DNA from: Telopea speciosissima | Taxonomy: Eukaryota; Streptophyta; Magnoliopsida; Proteales; Proteaceae | Length of the DNA stretch: 64,000 nt | Direction of reading: 5' to 3' | Assembly: GCF_018873765.1 (NCBI RefSeq) | Contig: NC_057923.1 | Span: 10,056,413 to 10,120,412 of the forward strand | In this document: piece by piece, positions 11,495-25,362 of the stretch | Position numbering within the stretch: the first letter of the stretch is position 1 | Layout of the letters: every line of letters starts with the position of its first letter | Position numbers and translations under genes: made by a program | Notes under the pieces: model-generated | The model's database searches: none | What the model was told of the DNA's origin: nothing | Seen by the model: only the letters and a program-made list of their open reading frames with translations

Positions 11495-12173
11495 TTATAA
11501 AGTAAGGTCCATAAGGAAGCCATAACGGTTCTAGAGTCTAGAGTAGAATTGGGCCAATTGGCCCTATTTTTTCTGTGATAGGTATGAGGGCAAAATGGAA
11601 CTTTAGATGACATTTGAAACCCCGCCAAGATGCGACGGGTCACGGACTACGGAAGACGTGTCGATATGATCCTCTCCTACAGCTTTACGCGCTTTCGACG
11701 CTTTCGAAGGGGCCCCGCACTCGGATCCGAAATCCATCATCGCATCTTGTCTCTCTCTCTCAGTGATTCTCTCTGCTAAAACTCAATAATCAATAACTCT
11801 CTTCTAAAATTTCACCTCTGTAGAGTTCGTCCTTCGGTCCCGTCCGTGACGATCCTTCTTTGTCTGTATACAAATTCATAATATTCGTCTCAGAATGTTC
11901 CAACGTAGCCAAAGTGGGGGCGGGACATGGACGGATGGCAAGGTTTTGTCACTTACCCATTAATTTCTATTTATGATTATGATTCCTTCTTGCTCCTCCT
12001 CATCTTTGTTTGCATTTCCCCATTCATTCATTAGTTGTCCTGTCTTCTTCTTCCTCCTCCTCCTCTCTGCTGCTGTTGTTGCTCAGTTCTGTGTGGAGGT
12101 GGGAGTGGGAGGGGTGAATTATTTGGATTTAATTATCATCGCCACCTAATTAAGCTTATTATCAAGTTAGATT
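11495..12173 (+). promoter_or_regulatory. upstream and 5' UTR region of the CBP60 gene
   Basis: CT-rich tracts (gtctctctctctcag near 11750 and tcttcttcctcctcctcct near 12047) are typical of plant core promoters and leaders. No convincing TATA box was found at a fixed distance. A leader intron is possible (GGCAAG|GTTTTG near 11940) but unproven. Confidence 0.35.
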
Positions 12174-15100
12174 ATGTCGCAGAAAAGGCAACCTGATGAT
12201 GGAAAAGAAGGCAACAGCTCCGGGGAGAAGCGTCAACGCTCCTTGAGAAAGTGAGATAAGTTCACTTGTTGCTTTCCCTTTTGCTTTGCTACTACTTTAG
12301 CTACTCGTTAAGAATCTTAAAATATGTTGAAGTTTGCTGATCTTTGGTGAGTTGGTGAAATATGAATGCTTTCCCATTCACCCCCTGTTTTCTCGTTGAG
12401 TTGAAAACTGAAATGACTTGGATTTGCCTAATTTTGTGCATGGAATAAAGTAGATGAGAAGGTTGTATTGGAAAGCTGAACAGACTCTCCGAATTCATCG
12501 CTGGCATGTTGCCAATAATAATAACAATAATATTGGTGTGAAAACTGGAGTCAGTATGATTTCAATCTTGATGATTGGATTTTATTTACTTATTATTGGG
12601 TAAAGAAATATAATGCCAATTTTTTTTTTGGGGTGAATAAAAATTCATTACCAAAGAGAGAAAATACAAGAAACCCCAGAATTCAGCGGGGAGAAAGGAG
12701 AGACATCGTACCATACATAGGGCTAACCAACCCACCTAAGTGGGAGGGGAGAGCACAGAGAGGGGGAGACCCTAGGAAGCAACAATGAGCCTATTCCTTG
12801 GGGAGTATACACAAGAGGGAGAGGGGGGAAAGGATTTGGAGCTAACATCCAAAGAGATGGAATCCCAAATTTGCCTAAAGGATCTAGAGTTGGTAGTCCA
12901 TCTTCTTATATTGCACTTCATCCAAATATGCGAAATTGTAGCCCTGAAGGCCATCAAACCAATTCTATCACATAGGGAAGTTACCCCAAAATAAAATGCC
13001 AATTGTCAGGTCCATAAATAGATAAATGGATGAGAGTGAAGAACTTGCTTGTTGCTTTAAATTATAAGTAATGTGCATAACTGGTCTGCCTATTTTGACT
13101 AGGATTTATGAACTCCTTTTGACGATAACGATGCTTTCATGATTCCCATTTTTTTGTATATGTGAATATGAGTGGGTGGAAAATAGACGATTTTGTTATT
13201 CCAATGATTAAAAAAGACTATTGTTGCACTATCCTGCTGTAGCTAGTTTTTTTTTTTTTTGTTGGGTTTTTAACCAATCTTTTCTTTAATGTTTTCAGTT
13301 TGATGTTAGAAGCGCTGAAGATGCATGCTGTTCAGACAATTATGGAACCCTTTGTTCGTAAAGTAGTAAGTGCTACCTTCAAATAATTTTCTGCACTTAA
13401 TAATCCATAGTTTCCACCCAATCTTAAGAATTAAGTCCATTTACTACATATTCTTGGTTTAATGATAAATCTACTACGGAATAATTTGTACTTAAAACTA
13501 TTTTTCTGATTAATACTTCATTTACATTATCTAGCTTTTGTATGGTGTGCAAGGCTGGAGGCTCCAGCTCGTGCTTGACTCTCTTCTAAACTGTTCAATA
13601 AGTGTCCTTTCTTTTGCATTGTTTCTTTTTCTGTTTCATTTATGCATGCTTATTTTTTTCTTCTTTTTTTTCAATTCATTTGCTCTGATTATATTTGAAG
13701 TCCCCCCCCCTTTTGGAAGAAATAGATCTGGAGATTTAACATGCGGATTTTATCTAGCTCACATTGTTTAATAAATAATTAGTACTCCTTTTGCTGATAA
13801 GTGGAGGATTTCAATCAGTATGCAACTTTTATTTCATTGAGTCCACTCTGAACTTGTGATGGGTGGTCATTGACTAGAAAAATCAGTAAGGGTTTAAGAT
13901 ATTATTTCTGCTTTCTCAAAGAGGTTTTAGAACAGTTTCTGGGCAAGAAACAGAAATGTTTTGGTTGCTTATTTGACATGGTGGTCCAGGATGAGAAATC
14001 TGTTTGGATCGTCCTTCCCAGTTTTCTCCCCCTTACTCTCTCTTTGGGTAATTTTAACAAACACTCTCATAGAAAATGTCTTGGGTATCAAGTGGGTTTT
14101 ATTTTAATTATCAAGAATTTCTGAAAACCATTTCTCGGCCATGGTAAAATACATTAAAGGTGGGTGCTAAAAAGCACCAAGAGATTGAAAAAAAGAAGGA
14201 AAAACATAAACATATATTTTGATGATTGTCCGAATGCCCTCATATTCCATTTTTGAGCTCTACTACAATGACAAGCCCTATACAACTAAAAGCATTTTCA
14301 ATGAACCAATGCACTTCAGGTGGAATGACCAGAGCTGAATGTTGTGGCATCAACCAGGGGAAAGTGACCCTGTCAACATTAAAAAAAAAAAAAAGATCTC
14401 AGCAATCCTGCAAAAGAGATTTAACAGACTTGTGCTATGCGGCTTAATTTTTCCTACAAGAGGGTTACTACCCTGCTTCGCCATAAAATTCTCAGCAATG
14501 GAAGGGGGAGAGGGAGTGATTCAATAGTACTTGACTGGTTGGACCACTATGACCGTGTTTGGAAACTCAAACCCAGACGGAACCGGCCCAACCTCATTTT
14601 TTGGTCTATTAAGGGTTGGTAGTAGTTTAGTTAGCCTTTATGTCTTTTTGTTTATCATGTTTTGTTACGTAGGAATAGGAGATAAAGAGATAGGTGTCTA
14701 GTAAGGGACACCTAGACACCTGGGCGATGCCTTGATAACTATGGAACTAGTCTCTTGCTGGATTTTCTGGTTCAGGATTTATTTCCATTATAGGAACTAT
14801 AAGGTAATATCAAAGCTTCTTGTTTTTAAATCCTGTTCTGGGCCAGCATTGGTTTCTAAGAAAAGTGTTAGTTCCATCCTGAGGCAGCAATGACTTTGCC
14901 AAGGATACATGAATAATGTGGAGTCACATAGAAGGAAATTTATCTTAAACCAAAATTTAAACATCGGGTGGCCCTATATTTTAAGGCCTCCATATAACTG
15001 GAGCAGTCCAGGACTTCTCTTTATTTCCTGATTGGCTGATTCTCTGTATTTATATAGGGTTTCCTCTTTGTTCTTTTAATACCCCTGCACCATTAATGTT

Positions 15101-18100
15101 AACAAATCAGGGAAAAGAAAGTTGGTATAAAGCTATTCCTCTGGTGGGAGACTTTTTCTTGTTTAAGATATGGAGGATTATACCTTTTGATGAGACATTT
15201 AATGGCACACAACAGGTTTGGTCACTGCTTGACCTGTTGAGTGATGATGGTTGCCCAGGATGTCTCCAGAAGTAATGATCTATGTGTGTTCTGATGAGCG
15301 TAAATGGTTTGCTGGGTCGCTTACACTCTCAAGTCATGACTGTTTAAAGCTTAAAAGAGCTGGAATGTCAAGTTTTTCTACTTTTTACCTTGGGAGTCAA
15401 ATTCAACATTCTAAAAATCATGTGAAGAGAAATTGTACCTTCTTTTAGTGAGAATTTGTTTTTATTAGTTCTATTTCCCAGAGGAAAAAGGGAAATATTT
15501 AAAATAAATTAAAATAATCTTTTAATTCTTTTACATTTCATGTAAGGCAGACTTTAATGAAGATGTTCTAACTTAGATTGGGACGTAATCGGCATATCAG
15601 AATTATGTAAGAGACCAATCAAATATGCCTACAACCAAAAGGACTTTGGAAATTATAAAAGGACACTTTAAACAAACAACTAATTACTCGAAATCCTAAA
15701 AGTTGTTGAATATAAGACTGAAACTTTTTTTGGGGGGTGATTAAAGACTGAAACTAATAATCCTGCCAATAACCAATCTGTGTTTTGGCCGTACTTTTCT
15801 CAAGTCATATCTGACTGCGTTATTCTACCCAAAAAAAAAATGTCTGACTGCATTATGATTCTCTCATGTCTTGCATTCTTAGATTAGTGTGAATCATCTG
15901 AATTTTTGCTCCATCGGTGGACAATGATAAGGTGCTCCATCTATTCATTGTGGGTGTATCATGTAGTTCTTTTTTACTGCTTTATGTTTTATTTTTTGAA
16001 AATTAAGCTTTTACCTTATTAATTTATTAAAAATAGGGGAAGGTATTCATGCATGGGAGATTCTCCCATCGACTCTATCAAATAGGGGGTGGGGATATTT
16101 ATGTCATTTTGGATGGGCAGTTATGCCCATCTGACTGCACTTAATGCCGGTGCATAAAAACTTTTGCCTTAAATCTGGGAACTTGTAATGATTTTTTTTA
16201 AAAAGCATTTCAAGCCTTATTCTTTGTTTCTTCTTAATACATATACCTTGCCTTATCAGGTTCATTCTCCTCAGTTTTGTCTTTATTTACTCAAGCAATT
16301 ATGGAGAAACCAAGCTACTATTTCTGTTTCCTTAATAGCCTTATATGTTTTATCCCATAAATATATAAATTCATGCTTGGTTTATCTAAACGCTCTGCTT
16401 CTATGGAATATACTTCAATGAATCAAATTATTTTAAGAAATATATCTTGTAATAATGGAATGATCTAGTATATTGTAATGTACATGATACCTGAGTTTGA
16501 CACCCACACAAATGTCATTGTCTAAGGCACACTGTCTCAAACGAATGTAAGAAAATTGATCTAGATAACAGACTTTGGTTAATATGAAAATAATTTTAAG
16601 AAAATTGATATGAACAACAGACTTTGCTAACATTGAGGTCTCCTGTATGTTATTGGTTTTCATTTATGGTTTTACCCAAATTGTTCTTCAGTATGATTTA
16701 ATTTCTTCAAATTACTCTGCAATACTGCAAGAATGGTTCATTGATGAGTTACATGTCTCATTAGGTGAAAGAAGAACTTGAAGTGGCACTGAGAAAGCAT
16801 TTGATCAGTATGAAGCAGTGAGAACTCATTAACCTGATTTCTTATATCCTATTTATTAAGTAGTTAAGAGAAAAATTATCCTACATGATGATGATGATTG
16901 TATTGTTGATGCATTTTGGCATTTCTTGTTCTGAAATTGGATTAGACAGGTACATCCATCTGCCTCAAGAAGTTTAGAATTACAATTCACAAACAAGCTT
17001 TCTCTTCCAGTTTTTACTGGCACAAGACTTGAAGCAGAGGAATGTTCTGCCATGAGGTTAGGTTTGGTTGATACGATATCTGGTCAAGTTGTCAACTCTG
17101 GTCCTGAATCCTTGGCAAAGGTGGAAATAGTGGTGCTTGAAGGAGATTTTGGAGGTGATGCACTAGAAAATTGGACAACTGAAGAATTCAGTAACAACAT
17201 TGTTAGGGAAAGGGAAGGCAAGAGACCACTTCTTACTGGAAATGCATTTCTGAATCTTAGTGAGGGTACTGGTGTTGTGGGTGATCTTGTTTTTACTGAT
17301 AATTCAAGCTGGACAAGGAGCCGTAAGTTCAGGTTAGGGGCAAGAGTCATTGATTGTAACTGTGATGGCATTAGAATAAAAGAAGCAAAGACGGAACCAT
17401 TCATGGTAAAGGATCATCGGGGAGAATGTGAGTTTTCCGATTCATTAATATTGCTGCTATTCACATATATTTCCCAATAGTTTTCTCGAGCTGCGACCCT
17501 AGAACGGCATCTCCACTGGACCTGCTAATGGGAAGCTCTTTCTGCCATGCAGTGGGCATGCCTAGCCAATCATGCTTTTGAGTATGTAGGGCATCGGTTT
17601 GATTCCCTATGTATCAAATTTTGTGGCCCCATACCATGTATTGAAATTCCGTTGTATTTTTGATGGGCAGACTAGTTGACAGCTGATCTGGCCATTCCTA
17701 CTATTGGATGGAAAGTGGACCATGTGGATCGGCCATGTGTCAAATCTTATAGCCAAACTTGAATCATTATGATGCAAGAGCATCCTCAAGAGGTTGTGCC
17801 TGCATCTCATATTACCCACCTTGCATTGAATCTTTTCCTCTAGAATGATCAACCATCTAAATGTTGGTAATAGTTGATTTGTGGATTGTGCCATGTAGTG
17901 TAATGGTTTTAGTTGAAGCTTTACATGTGTAGAGGGTAGCGTTGGCTACTTGTCCATGAAATTTGATTGCCAAATGAACTTGCAAAATATGGTTAGAGAT
18001 TAGAGATTCCTTTCTGTGATGCACAGGTTGAAAAAGTAAACTCAACTAAGCCTTATACCTATTAAATAGGTTTGGCTACAGTAATCTTGTATAGCCTTTA

Positions 18101-21100
18101 AAGTCTATTTAATGTCTTCTTTGTGTGCAGAAAATATCCATATACTAATGTGTTTAGAGATTTTTTTCTCTGGAAACAAATTAACAGTGTAGTGTACACC
18201 AGAGATGTTGAAAAGAATTGTAGCTACCATATGAAGAAGCACATTCCACCATATTACCTGTAAACGTAAACTACTCTGAGATCTTCTATTATTTAACTAT
18301 TATTGACTATTATTTGTTGCTTTTTTCTTTTCTTTTGTGCTGCAACCCTAAGTTATGGCACATAACATTCTAAACCTTTTAGAAACCCTTCTCTATAAAA
18401 GTCATATAGCAATTTGTTCACTTAGAAATTTATGCAAAAAGGGAAAAATGAACTAATAAAATCTGCTCTTATAATTGGCCTGGGATTTGTTATGATCAAA
18501 GATTAGACACAGAAAAGAAAGGAAAAGTGCACTTAATTTCTGGTTTTTTGTTTGCAGTGTACAAGAAGCATTACCCTCCTTCTTTGGCTGATGAGGTATG
18601 GCGCCTGGAAAAGATAGGCAAAGATGGAGCTTTTCATAAGCGTTTGAGGAGTGAAAATATCAACACTGTGAAGGATTTCCTGACTCTTCTTTGTATAGAC
18701 ACTTTGAGACTCAGAAATGTAAACTCCAATGGTCTTCCTCCTTTTATATAGACAAAGGGCTTTATGGACAGGCTCAACCATATAGAATTTATGGATGGGT
18801 AGACCTGTTTTTGCCATGTGGAAGACTGATGTGGCAATACCTCCAATGGATAAGATTTAAATTGGCCAAATGTCAAATTCCGGACTCAAATTCAATCATT
18901 AATCCTTCATGTATGTCCATGCACGCTCTTTGTAGTCTGTACCCCTGTTCGTAGTCCTAAATTTTTTAATGCTCTGTTTTGCCTCTTTCCTTATTCTTTT
19001 TTTGCTGAAACTTGACATGTGAGCAGGAGATCTTGGGGTCTATCCATCTTCAAAATTTCAGTGCCATCCAACATATCATGTCACAGAATTAGATGTCCGT
19101 CCATCGACTCCATATGGGTGTGCCTGTCCATAAAACCTGCTCTTTTTATATATGTTACAGTCACGAATTTCATGGTGCTGCCATTTCTATTTATTGCATA
19201 AGTTCAGTTTGTCTGATATTATTATGATTAAATCAATGCTTTGCCATAATGGTTTCATATGTTAAAAAGATGTAGATAAATGATAGATAAGCTATGATTG
19301 TTTTTATATGAAAACTAATTTAAGCAAACTATATTTTGGATGATAATATTGTGCATGTTTAACATTAAGCTATTCAAGGTGACAAAATTTCAAGCAATAA
19401 AAATGTTAAAAGATTATGTTAAATATTTTTGAAAAGGGCATACCTTTGAACTAGATGGTATCTCAATTGAGGTTGGCAAATATGTGAAACAAAATGGCTT
19501 ATCTTGGTAACCTGGGTATTAGCAAGATCATACAACTAGGAAAGTCTGGAGCTGCACTAATTATTGTTCCCTGAAACAGACAAGGGCCTTAATTAGGTAA
19601 GTTGACAAAGATGTGTCAGTAACTCATTACAAACAATCTGGGGAGACATGTTTACACCGGGGTTTACCGTTGGCTTGTATAACTTCGCATCAGGTATGGA
19701 TGAGTTATTATAATTATTGTTGTTGTTGGATATTATGGCTATGGATTAATTCATTAAGCATATTGTGTAAATTATTATTTTTTTGGTGGCATGTTTTAGT
19801 TGAGGGGGCAAATGCTTAGTTAGAAATATGGGGGATGTTTTGGAATCAAAAGGTTTTAACATAACTGGGTTGAAAAGAGAATTTGACTGCAATTTTTTGT
19901 AAAATTAGGATGTGACATGAAAGAGTAGTAAAGATTGATGACTGAAAATACCCTAGTGTTAATTTCAAGGATGGAGATAAAGTTTGTTCCCCTGATTTTG
20001 GTAGGATGGAGAGAAATTTAACTCTATTAAATTGAAGGCTAGATTATTTGGGATGGATTTTTTGACTGGCCATGGTTTGTAAAGTAAGAGTGTTTGGAAA
20101 CCAAGTAACAACACAGATACATAATATGTGGCTGGGATGTAAATGTTGAGATGAATGACTGGCAAGACTAGAATGACCAGAAAGGGGAAAGAGAAATATA
20201 TTTTGCTGTACTGCGAAAGCCAACACATGGTATCCTTACCTGCTAAATTGCTGCATGGAAGATTGATTGGTGATTTCTTTGTTGGGTGAGTCATTTATTG
20301 AAAACCATCGTTGTGTAGGAAAATTTGCTAATTTTCCAGTGGAAATACTAAAAGAGTTATCCTTCAAATGTCAGAGAGTCACTGGATGGTTATGAAACGA
20401 TCTGAACATATTTTTGTCATTTTGTTATACATTTTTCGACTTTTATGATTGTCTGAAATTGATTTAATCAGAATCCCCTTATAAAAAGAGATACCGTCTG
20501 ACACGTTTTTTTTATTAGAAAGGTTAGATGACAATGTGTGGTGAAGGATAAGCATCAGTGGATATTATTTTCCAACTACCTTTGAGAAAAAGACCTACCA
20601 TATATTGGATGGCATCTCCTTTTATAAGAAATATTTTGGTATAACGAGGTTATGGATTTTTGTTAAAAGTCAGAAATATGTACAAGTATACCAAGTGGTT
20701 GACTTCTTTGTTTTTTCCAACATATTATGCCCCATATAAGAACTTGGAGTTACCACTTTGTACATGCAATTGAAGGTTAAGGTTATTTAGTCATACGGAT
20801 TGTTTGAAAATTCCTGGCAAGAAATTAATAAAAATAACAATGCAAGTCAATACATGTTTCTGACAGTTTCTATCCCCCCCTCACCCCCCCCCCCCTCCAA
20901 AAAAAAATTAATTTTTTAGGATTTTGAGATCCCTGTATTTGCCATTTCACCTTCTATATGACAACATTTATGTATGCTGTAATAAGTACTTGGCGTATCT
21001 GATTATTTGAATGTATGCAGATTCTGGGGGCTGGTATGTCTGCTAAGATGTGGGAAGCCATTGTGGACCATGCTCGGACGTGTACACTTGATAACAGGAT

Positions 21101-22063
21101 GTACATGTACTACCCCCCTAATGCTCAGAAGAGGATGGGTGTGGTCTTCAACATTGTAGGACAAGCTTTGGGACTCCTTGCCGAGGAGAAATACGTACCC
21201 ATTGATGGGCTCTCAGACGCTGAAAAGGTACATTGTTCACCTGGCTTTGAGTTGATTTTCATCATAGTTTTTATTGGTACCTACTCTATCCTATTCTATT
21301 GGGGTTGTGGGGGAGGTGAGAACCAGGAGGCTTGAACCCAAGACCTCCTGCTATGGGATGGGCTTTTACGCTCCACACTTTACCAACTGCACTAGGTAGT
21401 TCTCGATTTTCATCATCCTTGATTGAACTTTTTGGTTGTAAACTGTCATTCCAGGCTGACACACAAAAGCTGATACAAGTTGCCTATGAACACTGGGATC
21501 TTGTCTCTTTGGAAGATGGTACTGCAATGGGAAATTTTTTGCAGTCAACTGCTGGTTGTATTCCCTCCAGTTCACCTGCGGTGGAAAGTTCATGCTGTAA
21601 TAATTTGACAAGCCCTCAGAAGTCAGATGATTTGGGTTTTCACCAGAGTGTGCTTTCTTCAGATGTTTCTTCTATCTTATCCATTGGGAGCAGACGAAGA
21701 TTGAGTAATTACAACTTGCAAGGTAGCAATGACATGGATCTTAGGTATGAGCAATCTTCCAATATACCGAGTGAAGTTACGAACTCCCTTATCAGTGACA
21801 TGGAGTCCATGATGCAAGGTTTCTGTGGTGAAGATCGCCTGCAATATTTTGATACTGAGGATGCCTTTCGACCTCAAAACCTCGGTTTGGATTCACAAGA
21901 TGACCTACATAGTGCTGTCAGTGGCTTCCTTGCCATGTCGGCTCGGTCTGCTGCAGCTGATTCGCTTTGTAAAGCTCAGACACAGTGGAGAATACTATAC
22001 AGCGTCCTGAGATGGAGATTCTCAATTCGGAGGATTGTATCTTCAAAGAAGAACAGGCAGTGA
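12174..22063 (+). CDS. CBP60-like: CBP60-family calmodulin-binding transcription factor, seven exons, 551 aa
   Basis: Exons: 12174-12250, 13299-13365, 16765-16817, 16946-17427, 18558-18718, 21021-21227, 21455-22063. All junctions are GT-AG and in phase, summing to 1656 nt. Family features seen: a basic N-terminus (SQKRQPDD... then KRQRSLRN); an EPFVRKVVKEELE helix; the conserved core KLSLPVFTGTRLEAEE (about residues 80-95), GNAFLNLSEGTGVVGDLVFT and SRKFRLGARV; KKHYPPSLADEVWRLEKIG (about 230); ILGAGMSAKMWEAIVDHA (281 on); and a basic, aromatic C-terminus with WRILYSVLRWRFSIRR (about 527-542), a plausible amphipathic calmodulin-binding helix. CBP60 proteins are plant-only nuclear factors; the CBP60g/SARD1 members drive salicylate biosynthesis genes, others act differently. 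Which subclade this is cannot be told by eye. Exon 3 encodes only about 17 residues. Introns 1, 3 and 5 hold repeats. A 3' polyadenylation-like aataaa lies near 22394. Confidence 0.92.
12622..12994 (-). mobile_element. 5'-truncated L1-type LINE insertion in CBP60 intron 1
   Basis: It is flanked by the direct repeat aatgccaatt (12612-12621 and 12995-13004). On the minus strand it ends in a poly(A) tail, seen as poly(T) at 12622. The minus frame includes AFRATISHIWMKCNIRRWTT, matching the C-terminal end of plant L1 ORF2. TSD, tail and 5' truncation together are the signature of target-primed reverse transcription. Confidence 0.75.
21284..21410. repeat. tRNA-like repeat fragment in CBP60 intron 6
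   Basis: The phrase gcttgaacccaagacctcc followed by ttaccaactgcactagg resembles the TpsiC-arm-like half of tRNA-derived SINEs. A similar phrase (actcgaactcgagacctcc ... accaattgcgttagg) occurs at 24320-24390. Confidence 0.4.
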
Positions 22064-22400
22064 GAATTGGACAGATACATTTGGTGACTCTTGGTGAAAT
22101 AAAGAAACACAAAGATATGGTTAGGACTTGGGGTGCTAGAGTATTGGGTCACATTTGTGAAAGTAGTAAATGCTTACGAGAAAAGAAAGAACATAGTGGG
22201 TGCTGCGGGCTGCCCAATTAGGCTTTCTGTACTGTTGTAGAGTTGTGGGTTTTGGGTTACAATGTACATAAACATAGATATGCTGTACAGAACAATGAGA
22301 GCTAATTGTGGTTGCAGTGCTGGTCTTAATGCTTTCATGCATGTTAAAGCATGATATGATGCTTGAATTGGCTGCTTTCCAAGTGGGTCTGATGCAAATA
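22064..22400 (+). other. 3' UTR of the CBP60 gene
   Basis: The stop is at 22061-22063. No further domain sequence follows, and an AATAAA-type signal (gcaaataaaatgc) lies near 22394. Confidence 0.45.
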
Positions 22401-22439
22401 AAATGCAGAATTTGGTTTATTTTAGATAAATAAGTCTTG

Positions 22440-24040
22440 GATTGGGTTATTATATATGTGTTGCAGAGTTTCTTTATAATAGGTCACTTAAAAATATGGG
22501 AATTACTTTCTTGGCTTAGTTTGAATTGTTTTATTTCATTTAGTAATTGTTATTTACTTAGTTGCTAAGGTAGGATAGAGTCTTGCCTGAATAGAACTCT
22601 TATTCCTACTTTAGATAAAGTTTTAGTTATGTGAGGCGCCTATTCTAATTAGTTAAAATAGAGTTTTATTGTTTTAGTTTTTAATGAACATCTATTCCTA
22701 TTATGGTTAGGGTTTCCTATTTGTTTCTTTCCTATTGTAAGTACATTTTTAGTTTCTATTTAAACGATCTAAGACCATAGTATCCCTCCCCGGATGATAT
22801 TTAGTATTGAATAAAGCTTGGCTTTGCTTCTATGTTCTGTATGATTCAGTATAGCTTCTGTGAGATGCAGTAACAACCCTTGGTGAGATGTTAAGATAAG
22901 GCTGATGGGATTTCAGTCTAGTTCCATGTGAGATGCTTGGATAATATCCATATATATTTTCTTTAATTCAAGTTCATAATTTCTGGTTTTATGTTCAGCT
23001 ATTCTTCATGTTCTAGTTGCTGGATTTTTTTTGTTTCTCATTGTTTACATCTCAGATTTCAATTATGTTTTCTAAAATCAGATCTGACCTTTGTTCTTCT
23101 TCCAGCTTTCAAAATCTGATATTATTTTCTAATAATACTAATCTCATTCTAATTTCTAAAATTCTGAATTTCTGACTGTGATTTTTTATATCTGTTTTCT
23201 GACCTGCATATCTGGTTGTTCTAATACATTTGATCTGGATTGCCTATTTTTAGAATTTAGAGATTTGAGTTTTGGTTCTGTTACCCTGTTCTTGAGAATA
23301 CTATCTTCAGTTGTAATCTCCTAGATCTCAGAATCCAACCATTGGATTAATTTAAAGTATTCCATTCTTCCTTAATCAATATACCTTTGACCAGAGTTTG
23401 AGGCCTAGCAGAGTTGCTGAGTTGAATTTAATGAAATTCTTCATAACATGATTTCTTAACCATCACTGTGATTCTGGTTTTTTCAACAGAGTTTCTAACC
23501 TAATCCTTTAGGCTTCTAGAAACCCATCAAGATCTTTACTTAGGTATATTTGAATCTTAAGCACACTGTCAAGGTGAGGTTGGTTCATGATACTTTCACC
23601 TCCTTAGGAATGTAATTCTTTCAGAGCACACTTCATACAATACCGATAAAATCTTGTTCGACAATGGCAAAAACAAATGGGTTGTCGGAATTAGGGTTGA
23701 CCAATTCTGCTTATTATGATTCGATTATTCAAAAACCATGCCATGAATGTCAAATGGTCCTTCTAGAATCTCAAATTATTTGTGTCATCGTTAGCTGGGA
23801 TTCAAACCTGAATTTTTGGGGCATATCCTAAGAATATAGTTAGGGGGTGTATTCTACAAATAAATTTAAACAGTCCAGCAAAGATGATGTGATGTGAGAG
23901 GACCAAACAGGTCTCTAAGTCCAAAACTTCAACGAGGAAGGTTACTAAAGGGACCTATATTCAACCCTCTAGTCCCCATAGTAGGTATCTGTAACAATCC
24001 ACGAGGAAGAAAGAAGTGAAGGTGGGAGCTCTAACAAGAA
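22440..24040. other. AT-rich repeat-like stretch
   Basis: Pyrimidine- and T-rich sequence with LTR-like phrases (repeated tctattcctattat and a tattgaataaagcttgg signal near 22805). No open frame with a domain and no clean LTR ends. It resembles, without aligning clearly, the LTR-like blocks at 40010-40460 and 50516-50820. Confidence 0.3.
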
Positions 24041-24049
24041 AATTGATGA

Positions 24050-24195
24050 ATTCGTGGGGTAGATGCGACCTAGTGGTTGCGGTTTGAGTCCGGAAACAGC
24101 CTCTCCACAAGGGGGTTAGGCTGTGTGTATTATGACCTTACCCAGACCCCACAATGACAAGAGCCTCGTGCAGTGGGTACACGGTACTTCCTATT
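24050..24195 (-). mobile_element. Au SINE, reverse orientation
   Basis: The reverse complement of the Au consensus phrases is seen: tttgagtccggaaacagcct, ccttacccagaccccac and gagcctcgtgcagtgggtac. Divergent copy. Confidence 0.6.
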
Positions 24196-24589
24196 TATGT
24201 AACTGATGCTTACATTGTATAACAAAGTTGCTATAGTTAGGAGTAGTGATGATCCGACCATACCACATGAGGGTGGATATGTATTATTTCAAGATTTGCC
24301 CTAAGATACCTCTTTCGCAAGACTCGAACTCGAGACCTCCTAGTAAGCATGGGCATGAAGCGCACCACAGCTCACCAATTGCGTTAGGCAGCTGTTGTTA
24401 GTTTGCAATCTGTTTTCTCTGGTTAGTATGCTCTATAAATTGAAGGTCCGAAATACCCTTCACTCACCGTAGGTATGTTTATACAGTGTGGATATAACTC
24501 GGCTTGATGCCCCACTAGTTTGGTATTGGAATTATTGTGTCTTTTCCGTGTTCTCCTTCTTCTACTTATTATTAATTTTTTGTTTTTAT

Positions 24590-24655
24590 TGGGATCTATG
24601 TAGCCTACTCCATTTAATTGAGATAATTAGGCTGAGTTGTTGTTGTTGTATTGAC
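24590..24655 (+). mobile_element. RTE-type LINE 3' end
   Basis: tagcctactccatttaattg, then taggctgagttgttgttgttg. This is the characteristic 3' terminus of plant RTE LINEs with its TTG repeat tail, and matches the minus-strand copy at 52732. Confidence 0.65.
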
Positions 24656-24659
24656 CTGA

Positions 24660-25329
24660 GTAGTCTAAGCCTAAACCTAGAGATTTATGGGCTGAACTCA
24701 AGCTTACTATCAGCCAAGCCCTATGAGCCAGCCCAGCAGTGGCTTGAAAAAAGAATTTAGCCGCAACCCGGGTTGTGGCCATGTTCCTACTGACCGCAAT
24801 CTAGACGCAAACTTGGAATAATCCCTTTCTCCTTTGGGTTTATAAATAACCCATTATATTTAGCATTTTTCAAAATACCCTTTTGGATTTCAAATGGGTA
24901 CCTACAATTAGGGCAGCAAGAACATAGCTGCAACCCGGTCAGCAGCCAATTTTTGTCCTTCGTGTCGTGGTTGTTATATTATATGACACTCTCAGAAAAA
25001 AAAAAAAAACAGATATCACTTGTATGTATGAAATTGTTTACTGGAAAAGGTCAAGAGGGAAAATAAAAATAAAAAAATTTTAAAAAATCCAAGCATTTCA
25101 AGCTACGTGCATGCAACACGTAGAATTAGAATGTGAAGGATTTGTGGTCCTGTGGAGTGGTTGGTGGGTGTTGGTTTCGTCGATCTGGAACATAAGATTT
25201 TTTTATGTTAATTTTACTTTTTGTTTTGCTTTTGAGAGTCCACATGACATTTGAGGAACAACACGTGAGAGTGGAGTCAGATTGTGGATCAAAATCTTCT
25301 CCGGTGTTTTCTCTCTCACTCTTCACCTC
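24660..25329. other. intergenic stretch, nothing recognisable
   Basis: A poly(A) run near 24997 and AT-rich sequence. No gene or bounded element is seen. Confidence 0.35.
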
Positions 25330-25362
25330 TACTCCTGCGGTCCTGCCCCACGGACTCGGCTC

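Noticed and set aside
21332..21454. Extension of the last CBP60 frame upstream of the acceptor
   Set aside because: This part is intron 6 with a tRNA-like repeat; the exon proper starts at 21455 after a CAG acceptor and matches the family from there.
22440..23600. A full LTR retrotransposon downstream of CBP60
   Set aside because: LTR-like phrases occur, but I found no paired LTRs, primer site or TSD.
21284..24390. Possible tRNA genes (anticodon-arm and B-box-like phrases)
   Set aside because: Only half-tRNA sequence is present with no acceptor-stem pairing; these are SINE-type remnants.
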